From the NCBI GenBank assembly GCA_964425255.1, contig CAYRMV010000088.1, positions 1-14,277 on the forward strand: a stretch of 14,277 bases of DNA, given 5' to 3'. The stretch's first letter is position 1. Each line of letters starts with the position of its first letter. This DNA comes from CAYRMV01 sp964425255. GTDB taxonomy: Bacteria; Bacteroidota; Bacteroidia; Flavobacteriales_D; Crocinitomicaceae. A model generated the notes under the pieces. That model searched no databases. It was not told the DNA's origin and worked only from the letters and a program-made list of their open reading frames with translations. The position numbers and the translations under genes are program-made. Of this stretch, positions 1 to 8,900 are shown in pieces.

Positions 1-1066
1 TCTCAATTTCATCAACAATAAAAACATTTCCTCCTCTGAAAAAATCTATTAACAAAGGTATTAAATCCATTACCCTTCTTGTACCATCAGATTCATCTTT
101 CAAATCAAAAAGTTCAAATCCTCCACCAACAATCTTATGCTTGGTTTTTAGCAACTTAGCTTGAATGGTTAGGTCATCTATTTTGGAAATCACATAATAT
201 TTGTCATCTTGAGTATTTGATAAAAAAGCACTTGTTTTTTCAGACTTTTCGCTAAATAAATCATTCTTAACATCTTCTTTAACTTCAATAGGAATATCCA
301 TTTTCTCAAAATCAACTTCCTTAAATTCTATTCCATCAATTCCTGTGTCAAAGTAGCCGAGCATATCTTTGAACACTTGTTGAAGATTTGTGTCTTTATG
401 TAGTTCAAATTTTTTACTAATGTTTTTTGTGCCTGGATATATAACAGTTAAAGAGTTTTGAAACCAATCAATAACATTTAATATGTCTTGAATGTCTGTT
501 ACGTTGTCAGTGACATTTGTATTTCTGATTTGTGTGATAAATAGCTGGTTTCTCGGTGTACCTTTTGCTGTAAACTCTATAAACTGTTTTTCTTCCGATT
601 TTTTATTCTTCTTAAATAAAAAATCTAAATCATATTCATTTGTATTTTTTCTTTCGAAAATTTTTGTTTCACTAGTTCTATTTAATTCAAACAACCATTC
701 ATCCACAATTTCTTTGGCATTTAGAATAAATCCGTAAGCATAGTTTTTTTCCTTATGCTGGATTTCATACTCAATATATGTTGGTTTGTTTAGAAATTTT
801 TTATCAAGCTTGTAAAAACTTGTACTTATCGGCTGTTCAGGCTTAGTTCCTTTCAAAACGGTTTTTCTCCCAAAGTCTATCGCCTTAATTAGATTTGATT
901 TTCCTGAGGCGTTTGCTCCATAGATAACCCCTGCTTTTAAAGCCGAAACTCCTTTTATTGTGGTCGATTTATGATGTGATTTAAGAGAGCCTTTCCCCGG
1001 TATCATTGAAAGAGTCTGTTTCTCTCTAAATGACAGAAAATTCTCAATAGTGAATCTAATTAACAT
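1..1066 (-). CDS. ABC/AAA-type ATPase, COG1106 (RloA/AbiLii-like), N-terminal part, runs off left edge
   Basis: Reading the minus strand from the ATG at 1066 gives 355 open codons that continue past base 1, so the C-terminus is missing. The protein opens MLIRFTIENFLSFREK, the usual start of COG1106 ATPases. It has a Walker A motif GANASGKS (residues 50-57), an ABC-signature-like ESDGTRR (about 325-331) and a Walker B hhhhDE (NVFIVDEIE, 347-355) at the very edge. The D-loop, switch histidine and any C-terminal domain lie outside. The family includes RloA and AbiLii, linked to phage abortive infection and often paired with RloB; a partner, if present, would lie to the left of the window. All ten arginines are AGA (9) or AGG (1), while the next gene uses CGN for 7 of 9, so recent acquisition is plausible. 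The ATPase assignment is firm; the defence role is inferred. Confidence 0.88.
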   Translation of the reverse strand, partial: MLIRFTIENFLSFREKQTLSMIPGKGSLKSHHKSTTIKGVSALKAGVIYGANASGKSNLIKAIDFGRKTVLKGTKPEQPISTSFYKLDKKFLNKPTYIEYEIQHKEKNYAYGFILNAKEIVDEWLFELNRTSETKIFERKNTNEYDLDFLFKKNKKSEEKQFIEFTAKGTPRNQLFITQIRNTNVTDNVTDIQDILNVIDWFQNSLTVIYPGTKNISKKFELHKDTNLQQVFKDMLGYFDTGIDGIEFKEVDFEKMDIPIEVKEDVKNDLFSEKSEKTSAFLSNTQDDKYYVISKIDDLTIQAKLLKTKHKIVGGGFELFDLKDESDGTRRVMDLIPLLIDFFRGGNVFIVDEIE

Positions 1067-1086
1067 CGTTTTGCTGTATTATTCTG

Positions 1087-1094
1087 CGAATATA
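1087..1094 (-). promoter_or_regulatory. possible -7 box for the ATPase gene
   Basis: On the minus strand this reads TATATTCG, close to the Bacteroidota -7 consensus TAnnTTTG. It lies about 20 bases upstream of the ATG at 1066. I found no good TTTG-type -33 element at the expected distance, so this is weak. Confidence 0.22.
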
Positions 1095-1200
1095 GTGAAA
1101 AAATCACATCTTGAGTTGATTTGATGTTTTTTTTGGCTGAATGTCTTTTAGCCTGATGTCTAACTACGCTATATGCCTGATTTACCTGTTTTTATTCTGT

Positions 1201-1208
1201 TAATTTTG
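1201..1208 (+). promoter_or_regulatory. possible -7 box for the lipoprotein/WG operon
   Basis: TAATTTTG matches the Bacteroidota -7 consensus TAnnTTTG exactly and lies about 70 bases upstream of the lipoprotein ATG. The -33 region has only a poor TTTA candidate near 1181. In AT-rich DNA a box like this also arises by chance. Confidence 0.3.
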
Positions 1209-1279
1209 TAGTTTTACACGTATTAGTCGTTACTTTTTCCTTTTTTTGACATTATAAACCAAACCCAAATACGAAAGGT

Positions 1280-2596
1280 ATGAGCAAAGCGATTTTTTTT
1301 CCCGTAATCAGCATACTATTGCTGTCTAGTTGTCAGGCTGATAACAAAAATGCCAAGAATCAAATTGTGCAAAAAGAAACAGAAACGGAAAGTGTAATTC
1401 AAGAATTTGAAGGCTTGGAAACTCCTGTCCGAACGTTTCAAGTTTCAGCAACTACGGAGTCTGTTATTTCTTTGCCGAATGGAGGGAAATTGGCGTTTCC
1501 TGCAAATGCATTCGTGAATGAAAACGGAAAAGCAGTTCAAGGTGAAGTGACCATCGAATGGAAAGAATACCACACATTGACCGATATTATTTTGTCGGGA
1601 ATTCCGATGAAATACGATTCTGCTGGAGTGAGACATGATTTTGAATCTGGGGGGATGTTTACGATTGGAGCCAAACAAAAAGGAAAAAAACTGGAGTTAG
1701 CTCCCAACAAAAAAGCGAACATTGAACTCGCTTCGATCCAAGATACACCGTGTTATAATTTTTATCAAATCGATGAAAAAACAGGGAAATGGGATTACCT
1801 AACAACTAAAACAGGAACACCCATGAAGACAAATGAAGTTAAAGCTATAAAATCAGTGAAAGAGGAAAAGCCAACCTTGTTGGATGTTCAGCCAAGTAAT
1901 GTTCAGTCGATCAAGTCTTTGGCTGGGAAAAACATCGTGGCGTGGAAAGCGGTTCAAAAATTATCTGCTAAAGACCAAAATGTATTAAAAAGTAGAAATT
2001 TTAATTCTCAAATAATTGAGGGTGAGCTGCCAGGGGAATATATTCTTGAAGTAAAAGGAGATAAAATAAGCAAAACGATTGCAGTCAAACCTTATTTTTT
2101 GGAAGATGCTCTTGCTGAATCAAAAACCGTTTTGAAAGAACAAGAAAAAGATTTTAGCGAATTGCTTGCATATCAAGACAATGTAGCTAAAGGTGTTACA
2201 CTTCGTTCCATTGAGATAAACGGTTTTGGAACCTACAATTGGGATATCATTCACCGAATGGAAGATCCAACGCGAATCGTAGCAACTTTTGAAGCTCCCG
2301 GAGTGAAGAAAATGAAATTCGTGAGTATGTATTTGGTTTGCCCTGAAATGAATTCGCAAGTTCGCATCGAAATGAGTGATTGGAATACCTTTACTTTTGA
2401 CCGTAAGAAAAAGAATTGCATCATTGGGATTTTACCAGACAATACGATTGTTTCAATTGGAAATAAGGCATTTGATCCCGTTCGTGACAAAGAGGCATTC
2501 AATAAACCGCATACATTTACTTTTAAAAATACGGGCATCCAATTGAAATCAGGAAAAGATTTGACGAATCAGATTGCTTCACTAATTGAAAGCTAA
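1280..2596 (+). CDS. putative outer-membrane lipoprotein, function unknown
   Basis: 438 residues. The start ATG at 1280 gives a clear lipoprotein signal: hydrophobic stretch 4-15 and lipobox LSSC with the lipidated cysteine at residue 18. The residues after the cysteine (QADN) begin with Q-A-D, somewhat like the acidic surface-export tags of Bacteroidota lipoproteins, so surface exposure is possible. Residues about 20-45 are a polar linker. Residues about 58-180 form a conserved-looking block (SLPNGGKLAFPANAF, EVTIEWKEYHTLTDIILSGI, SGGMFTIGAK), a pattern I associate with uncharacterised Bacteroidota envelope proteins and probably beta-rich. The C-terminal half has no recognised motif. The following WG-repeat gene begins one base after this stop codon, so the two are almost certainly co-transcribed and may act together at the envelope. 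No enzymatic signature is visible. Arginine codons are 7 CGN and 2 AGA. Confidence 0.85.
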   Translation: MSKAIFFPVISILLLSSCQADNKNAKNQIVQKETETESVIQEFEGLETPVRTFQVSATTESVISLPNGGKLAFPANAFVNENGKAVQGEVTIEWKEYHTLTDIILSGIPMKYDSAGVRHDFESGGMFTIGAKQKGKKLELAPNKKANIELASIQDTPCYNFYQIDEKTGKWDYLTTKTGTPMKTNEVKAIKSVKEEKPTLLDVQPSNVQSIKSLAGKNIVAWKAVQKLSAKDQNVLKSRNFNSQIIEGELPGEYILEVKGDKISKTIAVKPYFLEDALAESKTVLKEQEKDFSELLAYQDNVAKGVTLRSIEINGFGTYNWDIIHRMEDPTRIVATFEAPGVKKMKFVSMYLVCPEMNSQVRIEMSDWNTFTFDRKKKNCIIGILPDNTIVSIGNKAFDPVRDKEAFNKPHTFTFKNTGIQLKSGKDLTNQIASLIES

Positions 2597-2597
2597 C

Positions 2598-5500
2598 ATG
2601 ATCCATTTAGCTCGATGTATCTGCTTGATTTTTCTCTTTTTTTCGAGTTCAATCTTTGGGCAATCTCGATTGATTTTACCCATCCACAAAAATGGAAATT
2701 GGTATTTGAAAAGCAAAGGAAATGAACTGAAATTACCAGAGAATTACCACTATGTAGGAAATTTTGATCAGAAAGGAACTGCCTTTTTTGACCAAAATGG
2801 ATTTCAAGGTGTGCTTGATGGTCAAGGAAATGAGTTGATTAAAGCAACTTATTTGTCCGTTTCACCCTTGAATCATGGTTTTTATTTGGTTTCAGATGAT
2901 GAAAAGCAACAAGTAGTGAGTATTCTACCCGAAACGATTCATTTTACTTGTGATACCTTGGTTCAACTGGAAGAAAATTGGGTGTACGTTGAAGAAGATA
3001 CCATTCCATATTTATTTAATCTTTTGTCACGAAAGAAAATCGAAATCCAAAGCCCAAAAAATGTAGTAAAACACTTCCAGAATTTTTTGATTTTAAGTGA
3101 TTCTAGTCGTGTTTGTTTTCAGTTGTTCGATCCAACAGGAGTACTTCAGGATGAGGGAGAGTCCATTTTCTCAAATGAAATGGGTTTGCCTTCTATTTTT
3201 CAATCTGATTTTGATTACTTCATTTGGCGTTCAGATCGATTCACGTTGGCAGTTGATTCCAAAGGGATTTTTCCATTAAAAAAAGACGCGAAAGAGGTAT
3301 GGATATCGGAAGATTACATTCATTTTTCCGATGCGAAGAAGGCATATTTAGTTGATCGAGAAACACGAAAAGAAGAGTTTTCATATCCATGTGATCAAAT
3401 TTTCCCTTATGAAAATGGATTATTTGTGGTTTGGAAAAAGAACAAGTCGGGCTTGGTTGATCGAAATGGGAAACTAATTCTTCCCATTCAATTTGATTAC
3501 ATTTCATATTTATTGGATTACGTGGAAGTTCGCATTGGCGATTGTGTGGGTTTGTATGATGCTCAATACCAGCAAGTACTTCCATGTAAATTCACGCGCT
3601 ACAATGAGGTTGATGATTTGTTTTATGTTCGATCAGTTTCCAATTCTGTTGGTTTATATTCAAAAAAATACAGAAAGGAAATTTTACCAGCTGTTTACGA
3701 CCAAATCAAATTAGAAGGAACACTTTTGAAAGCATGGAATGGACGAAATTTGAACGTCATGCAATTGAATGAAAAGCATCAAATTTTCAATCAAGTTGTT
3801 CTGGAAAATGCCGTTACCATTCGATCGAATCAATCTTCTTTTATGCCTTTGAACATCGATGCACGCTTGTTGGCTTTGGGTTGGTTTTATGATACAATTA
3901 GTAGGGTTGACGCGTCGAAAAGATGGATTGGCACGGCTGCAATTTGGGGATTGAAAAATCAACAGGATTCCGTTTTACTTACACCACGTTACAACCGAGT
4001 GATTTTTTTACCCAATTCTTGCTACAGTCTATTGGTCAATCCAATTGAGAAAAATGAAATGATTAATTATCGCTTTACGCGTTGGTCAAACGGAAAAGAC
4101 GTCAATCAATTTCGGGTATTACATGTAGATTCAACTCAAGCTAAAAAACATCCCTTTTTTCGGTTTTCGCACACGGGAGGATGGGGAATTGCACTTCAAT
4201 CGGATAGTTTAATTGATGTGGCGTATGTGGACTGTTCGAATGAACCGTACATTCGTTTTTGTGCTAATGGAACACAAGAATTTTGTGAACCGACAGATCC
4301 CATTGCAACCCCTTACATCAATCCAGCTGATTTTCCTTTTGCTAGTTGGAATCAATCTTCTGTTTACTACGATGCGAAAACCAAAAAGCTTTATACTCAC
4401 GTAAAATATATCTTTGGCAAATGGAATTACCTCGACTCTGCTGGAAATCGATTGTTTGATCAAGATTTTGAGTTTGCAGAGAAATTTCATAAGGGCTATG
4501 CGATCGTCAAAACCGAAAAAGGATGGGGAGTTGTTAATGCGAAAGGTTTTGTGATTGACCCGATTTATGCCGAAGTAAAACGCGTTTCAGCAATGGGAGA
4601 CACTGTTTTTCAAGTAAAAAAAGTTCCATCAGCTACTTTTTTAACGAATGGATATTTTGAAAAAAAAGACATGCAACTTCCTGCTCCAGATCGAACAAAA
4701 GGTTCGTTGCGGGTATATGATCTTCGCGGGAAAAAACAGGTATTTCATACCGACTTTGGTATGGTCAAAGAGACAGGAAGTTCGGTTCGCTTGGAAGCGT
4801 TTGATCAGTTTGTGATCAAGAATAAAAAAGTGTTTGAAATCTATGATAGAAAAGGTTCTCTTTTAGGAGAATCGACAGTAAAACCAGAAGTTTTTCTAGG
4901 TGAAGGTGTTTTTCTTGCTGAAATAAAATCACGGTTGGGAGTGTTGGATGTTCTAGGAGATACGTTGATCCCTTTTCAGTATAAATCCATTGAAAAATGC
5001 GGAGATTGGTATTTGGCACTTCAAGCTGGAATTGTCGAAATTAGAGATGAAAAAGGGGAATTGCTTAAGCGAATCGAAGGAAAAAAAGTGTTTGTAGATT
5101 CGCTCACTTACCATTGGGTTGAACAGGATAATGAGAAAGTTACCGTTTATAATGAGTTAGGTAAAAAAATGGCGAAATTCAAATTAGAAGGCTCGATTGC
5201 TCATTTTTACAACGGTTTGTTGTTTGTTCCTTCTGGAAAAGGGCAGGTTTTTTCTGAAACAGGGGAGAAAGTAAACAACATATCGGATTGGGCATCGGTG
5301 GAATTTTTTTCTTCGGGTTATTTTCTTCTAAAATCGGCAGATAAAGTAGATCGACTTTTCAATCAAAATTGGGAGGAAGTTTTATCGAATTATGTGCAAA
5401 AAAAGCGTTTCCGTTTTGTGTCTGATTCGATTGTTAGTTTTGTCTCTCAAAAAAATCACGTTCTCTATCATTTGCATTCGGGAGCTTTTCGGGACGATTT

Positions 5501-5915
5501 ATCGCGGGTTGAAGGATCGTATGAATCTGGGTTTATTATGGTTTCTACCGACCGAATTGGAATGAAATCTTTTTATCTAAACAAACAATTTGAAAATACA
5601 TTTCATCGTTCTTATTTGCGAGCTAAGCCTTTTCATCAGGGATTGGCATCCGTTATGTTTTCATCCGGTTGGACAGTTATTGATCAGAATGGAAAAATAC
5701 GCTCGTACCCCAATTTGGGTGAAATCGAAGTGTTGGGAAATGATTTCTTAAAAGTCAAACATTTGCCTTTGTATGGAGTGATTGCTCCCAATAATCGAAT
5801 CATTCTTCCTGTAGAGTTCGAAAAAATAGAATGGGTGCACTCCCTTTTTCGTTTATCGCGATCGGGTGAATTGTTTTACCTTGATTCGGAAGGAAAAGAA
5901 GTATTATTGGATTGA
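2598..5915 (+). CDS. secreted WG-repeat protein, 1105 residues
   Basis: I start at the ATG at 2598. An in-frame TTG at 2586 would add four residues but overlaps the lipoprotein gene and gives no better signal. From the ATG the protein opens with a signal peptide (hydrophobic residues 8-20), probably cut before Q22 in SIFGQS. Degenerate WG repeats (WG_beta_rep type; a G-[LV]-x-D-x-x-G-x-x-[IL]-x-P core) recur along the chain: KSGLVDRNGKLILP about 284-296, VGLYDAQYQQVLP about 317-329, VGLYSKKYRKEILP about 351-364, GWGVVNAKGFVIDP about 642, RLGVLDVLGDTLIP about 779, and YGVIAPNNRIILP near 1058. WG repeats are thought to form beta structures and are common in Bacteroidota, without a general assigned function. 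No C-terminal T9SS domain or membrane anchor is visible, so it is likely periplasmic or held by the lipoprotein encoded one base upstream. The export signal and repeats are clear; function is unknown. Confidence 0.88.
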   Translation: MIHLARCICLIFLFFSSSIFGQSRLILPIHKNGNWYLKSKGNELKLPENYHYVGNFDQKGTAFFDQNGFQGVLDGQGNELIKATYLSVSPLNHGFYLVSDDEKQQVVSILPETIHFTCDTLVQLEENWVYVEEDTIPYLFNLLSRKKIEIQSPKNVVKHFQNFLILSDSSRVCFQLFDPTGVLQDEGESIFSNEMGLPSIFQSDFDYFIWRSDRFTLAVDSKGIFPLKKDAKEVWISEDYIHFSDAKKAYLVDRETRKEEFSYPCDQIFPYENGLFVVWKKNKSGLVDRNGKLILPIQFDYISYLLDYVEVRIGDCVGLYDAQYQQVLPCKFTRYNEVDDLFYVRSVSNSVGLYSKKYRKEILPAVYDQIKLEGTLLKAWNGRNLNVMQLNEKHQIFNQVVLENAVTIRSNQSSFMPLNIDARLLALGWFYDTISRVDASKRWIGTAAIWGLKNQQDSVLLTPRYNRVIFLPNSCYSLLVNPIEKNEMINYRFTRWSNGKDVNQFRVLHVDSTQAKKHPFFRFSHTGGWGIALQSDSLIDVAYVDCSNEPYIRFCANGTQEFCEPTDPIATPYINPADFPFASWNQSSVYYDAKTKKLYTHVKYIFGKWNYLDSAGNRLFDQDFEFAEKFHKGYAIVKTEKGWGVVNAKGFVIDPIYAEVKRVSAMGDTVFQVKKVPSATFLTNGYFEKKDMQLPAPDRTKGSLRVYDLRGKKQVFHTDFGMVKETGSSVRLEAFDQFVIKNKKVFEIYDRKGSLLGESTVKPEVFLGEGVFLAEIKSRLGVLDVLGDTLIPFQYKSIEKCGDWYLALQAGIVEIRDEKGELLKRIEGKKVFVDSLTYHWVEQDNEKVTVYNELGKKMAKFKLEGSIAHFYNGLLFVPSGKGQVFSETGEKVNNISDWASVEFFSSGYFLLKSADKVDRLFNQNWEEVLSNYVQKKRFRFVSDSIVSFVSQKNHVLYHLHSGAFRDDLSRVEGSYESGFIMVSTDRIGMKSFYLNKQFENTFHRSYLRAKPFHQGLASVMFSSGWTVIDQNGKIRSYPNLGEIEVLGNDFLKVKHLPLYGVIAPNNRIILPVEFEKIEWVHSLFRLSRSGELFYLDSEGKEVLLD

Positions 5916-5925
5916 TTACCCGATT

Positions 5926-5963
5926 AAAGCCCCATTCAAACATTTTTTTTCGAATGGAGCTTT
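5926..5963. terminator. hairpin between convergent genes, possible bidirectional terminator
   Basis: Arms AAAGCCCCATTC (5926-5937) and GAATGGAGCTTT (5952-5963) pair over 12 positions with one mismatch around a 14-base loop that contains a run of eight T. The odd position is C-A in the plus-strand transcript but a G-U wobble in the minus-strand transcript, so the pyc message would form the better stem. Neither side has a trailing U-run after the stem, so classical intrinsic termination is uncertain. The position between two convergent stop codons supports a 3'-end role. Confidence 0.45.
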
Positions 5964-5989
5964 GCTTGTCGGATAGTGGAATTGTAAGA

Positions 5990-8900
5990 CTATGCTAAAA
6001 CCAAAACTAAATCGTCTTGTCCCACCATGGAGTTTTCTTTTAAAACAATTTCTTGTATTTTCCCAGTAGCATGTGCGCGAACCACATTTTCCATTTTCAT
6101 TGCTTCCACAATAAATAACGGATCGTTTTCTTTCACCGAGTCACCCACTTGCACATACAAATGAATGAGTTTGCCCGGAAGCGGTGCCGGGATTTCTTTC
6201 GTGTTTGAAGAATCTGCTTTTCTGTTTGTTATTGTTTCGATTTTCAACGATCGATCAATAATTTCAATCGCTCTGTTTTGACCATTCACTTTGAAAAACA
6301 CAGTTCGTTTTCCTTCTTTGTTTGGGGCACCAACGGATAAAAGTTTGATCAAAATCGTTTTTCCTTCAGAAATCTGTACCATGATTTCTTCATGCGTTTC
6401 CATTCCGTAGAAAAAATTCTTGGTTGGAATCGTACTAACATCACCGTAAGCAATAATTTTTTCATGCACTTCTTTGAAAACTTTTGGATACAAAGCATAC
6501 GACAGATAATCTTCTAATTCCAGTTTTCGTGGGAAATTTTTCTGAAAATTTTGTTCAAATAAGCTGAATTCCTGTTCAATGTTTAAAGGTTGCATGTGCT
6601 CGTTTGGTCGATCAGTATAGGCTTGTGTTTCTTTCAAAATGACTTTTTGTACCTCTTTCGGAAAGCCACCAACAGGTTGACCTAAATCTCCTTTGAAGAA
6701 GTTAATTACCGATTCTGGGAATGAGATTTCATTTCCTTTTGTCAAAACATCGCTAGGAGTAATATTACTTGCAACCATGAAATTTGCCATGTCACCAACA
6801 ACTTTTGAACTCGGTGTTACTTTTACGACATCACCAAACAAATCATTTACTTGTCGATACATATCAATTACCTCGTCAAATCGGTCTGTCAGTCCAAGAG
6901 AATCCACTTGTGGCCGTAAGTTTGAATATTGACCACCTGGAATTTCATGGTGATACACATCAGCAGTTCCTGCTTTCAAACCTGATTCAAATGGATAGTA
7001 ATATTCCCGAACATCTTCCCAATAACGAGAGAATTCGTTTAGTTTCATGCGGTCAAATTCATGGTGACGTTCTTGAAAACGAGTCATTTCTACCATTGAA
7101 TTGAAATTCGGTTGCGAAGTAAGACCGGATAATCCTCCCAAAGCAACATCAATAACGTCCACATTGGCTTCAATCGCTTTTAGGTATGTTGCAGATTGAA
7201 TGGAGGAGGTATCGTGCGTATGTAAATGAATCGGAATTTTAACGGTCGATTTTAATCCTTCGATCAGTTCAGTTGCAGCATAAGGCTTTAATAGTCCCGC
7301 CATGTCTTTGATGCAAATGATATGAGCACCAGCATTTTCGAGGTCTTTCGCCATTTGTAAATAATAATTCAAGTCATATTTTCCTCGATTTTTATCTAAA
7401 ATGTCCCCTGTGTAACTAATACTTGCTTCTGCAATCGAATTGGTTTTTTCACGAACATAGCGAATGCTTGGTTCCATCGCTTTGACCCAATTCAATGAGT
7501 CAAAAATGCGGAAAATATCCATTCCATTTTCAGCTGCTTGAATGATGAAACGCTCGATTAAATTATCCGGATAAGCTGTATATCCAACTGCATTGGAGCT
7601 TCGGAAAAGCATTTGCAAGAGGATGTTAGGAACTGATTCTCGGATTTGACGCAATCGTTTCCAAGGATTTTCGTGTAAAAATCGCATACAAACATCGAAA
7701 GTCGCTCCTCCCCAAACTTCCATCGAAAAGGTATTCGGATGATTTTTGGCATAACTTTCTGTTACTTTCAACATGTCAATAGTTCGCATCCGAGTTGCTA
7801 ACAAAGATTGATGTGCATCCCGTAAGGTGGTATCGGTGTAATGAATTTTCTTTTCTTGTTTCAGCCAATCACAAAAAGCATCAGGACCTAATTCGGTTAA
7901 CAAGTCTTTGGTTCCTTTTGGATAGGCTTCATGGTGGTTGAATGTTGGTACTTTCGGATTTCGAAATACTTTGTTGTGATCGACTACTTTTACATCTGGA
8001 TGACCATTCACGATTACTTCTCCGAGATAACTAATAATTTTTGTAGCTCGATCTTTTGAATGACTAAATTCAAAGAGTTCGGGTGAGTTTTGAATGAAAT
8101 TGACATTCACTTTTCCTGATGAAAAATCACTGTGATTGATTACATTTTGGAGAAATTGGATGTTTGTTTTAACGCCTCGTATACGGAATTCACTCAGCGC
8201 GCGCGTCATTTTTCGTCTTGCTCCGTCGATTGTTCTTGCTGAAGCAGAAATCTTCACCAACATGGAATCAAAAAATGGACTTATTTTTACTCCTTGATAC
8301 ACACTACCCTCGTCGAGACGGATCCCATTTCCTCCAGCATGACGATAGGTTGTGATTGTTCCATAATCAGGGGTGAAATTGTTTTCAGGGTCTTCGGTAG
8401 TGATTCTACATTGAATGGCAAATCCGTTGCATTTAATGGAAGATTGATCTCCAATATTGATTTCTTCTCCCGTCAATGCATAATCAGCTGCAATAAGAAT
8501 TTGCGTTCGGATGAGGTCTATTCCCGTTACCATCTCGGTGACCGTATGTTCTACTTGTATACGGGGATTTACCTCGAGAAAATAAATGGAGCCATCTTGA
8601 GCAACTAAAAATTCAACCGTACCAACGTTGTTGTAATTTACGGCTTTGGCTAACTCAACGGAATAGGAGTAGAGTTTTTCAGTAATTGCGGGTGCTACGT
8701 TGTAAGACGGTGCCACCTCAACGACTTTTTGATGACGACGTTGAGTGGAGCAATCACGTTCGAATAAATGGCGAATGTTTCCATGATTATCAGCAACGAT
8801 TTGTACTTCGATATGCTTCGGATTTTCGACGTATTTTTCTAAAAACATCGTGTCATCGCCAAAGCCATTTAAAGCTTCATTTTTTGCCGAAGAAAAATTA

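Larger units (their letters stand above)
1067..1279. other. divergent intergenic region with short repeats
   Basis: This 213-base gap separates the divergent ATPase and lipoprotein genes and should hold both promoters. It contains an exact 7-base direct repeat GCCTGAT at 1151-1157 and 1175-1181, 24 bases apart, and a weak GGCT...AGCC inverted repeat just before the first copy. No convincing reading frame or structured RNA was seen. It may mark the boundary between an acquired gene on the left and core-like genes on the right. Confidence 0.4.

Noticed and set aside
492..737. 81-codon plus-strand reading frame
   Set aside because: It lies wholly inside the minus-strand ATPase gene, whose translation carries clear family motifs; this frame is a low-complexity F/S-rich shadow.
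1151..1181. Two GCCTGAT copies as a CRISPR or integrase att site
   Set aside because: Only two 7-base copies 24 bases apart, with no further units, no cas genes and no integrase in view.
2586..2597. TTG start adding MKAN to the WG-repeat protein
   Set aside because: The ATG at 2598 gives a complete signal peptide one base after the upstream stop; the TTG would overlap the lipoprotein gene without benefit.
4209..4490. Minus-strand 93-codon frame inside the WG-repeat gene
   Set aside because: Antisense shadow; the plus-strand frame is continuous and carries the repeats.
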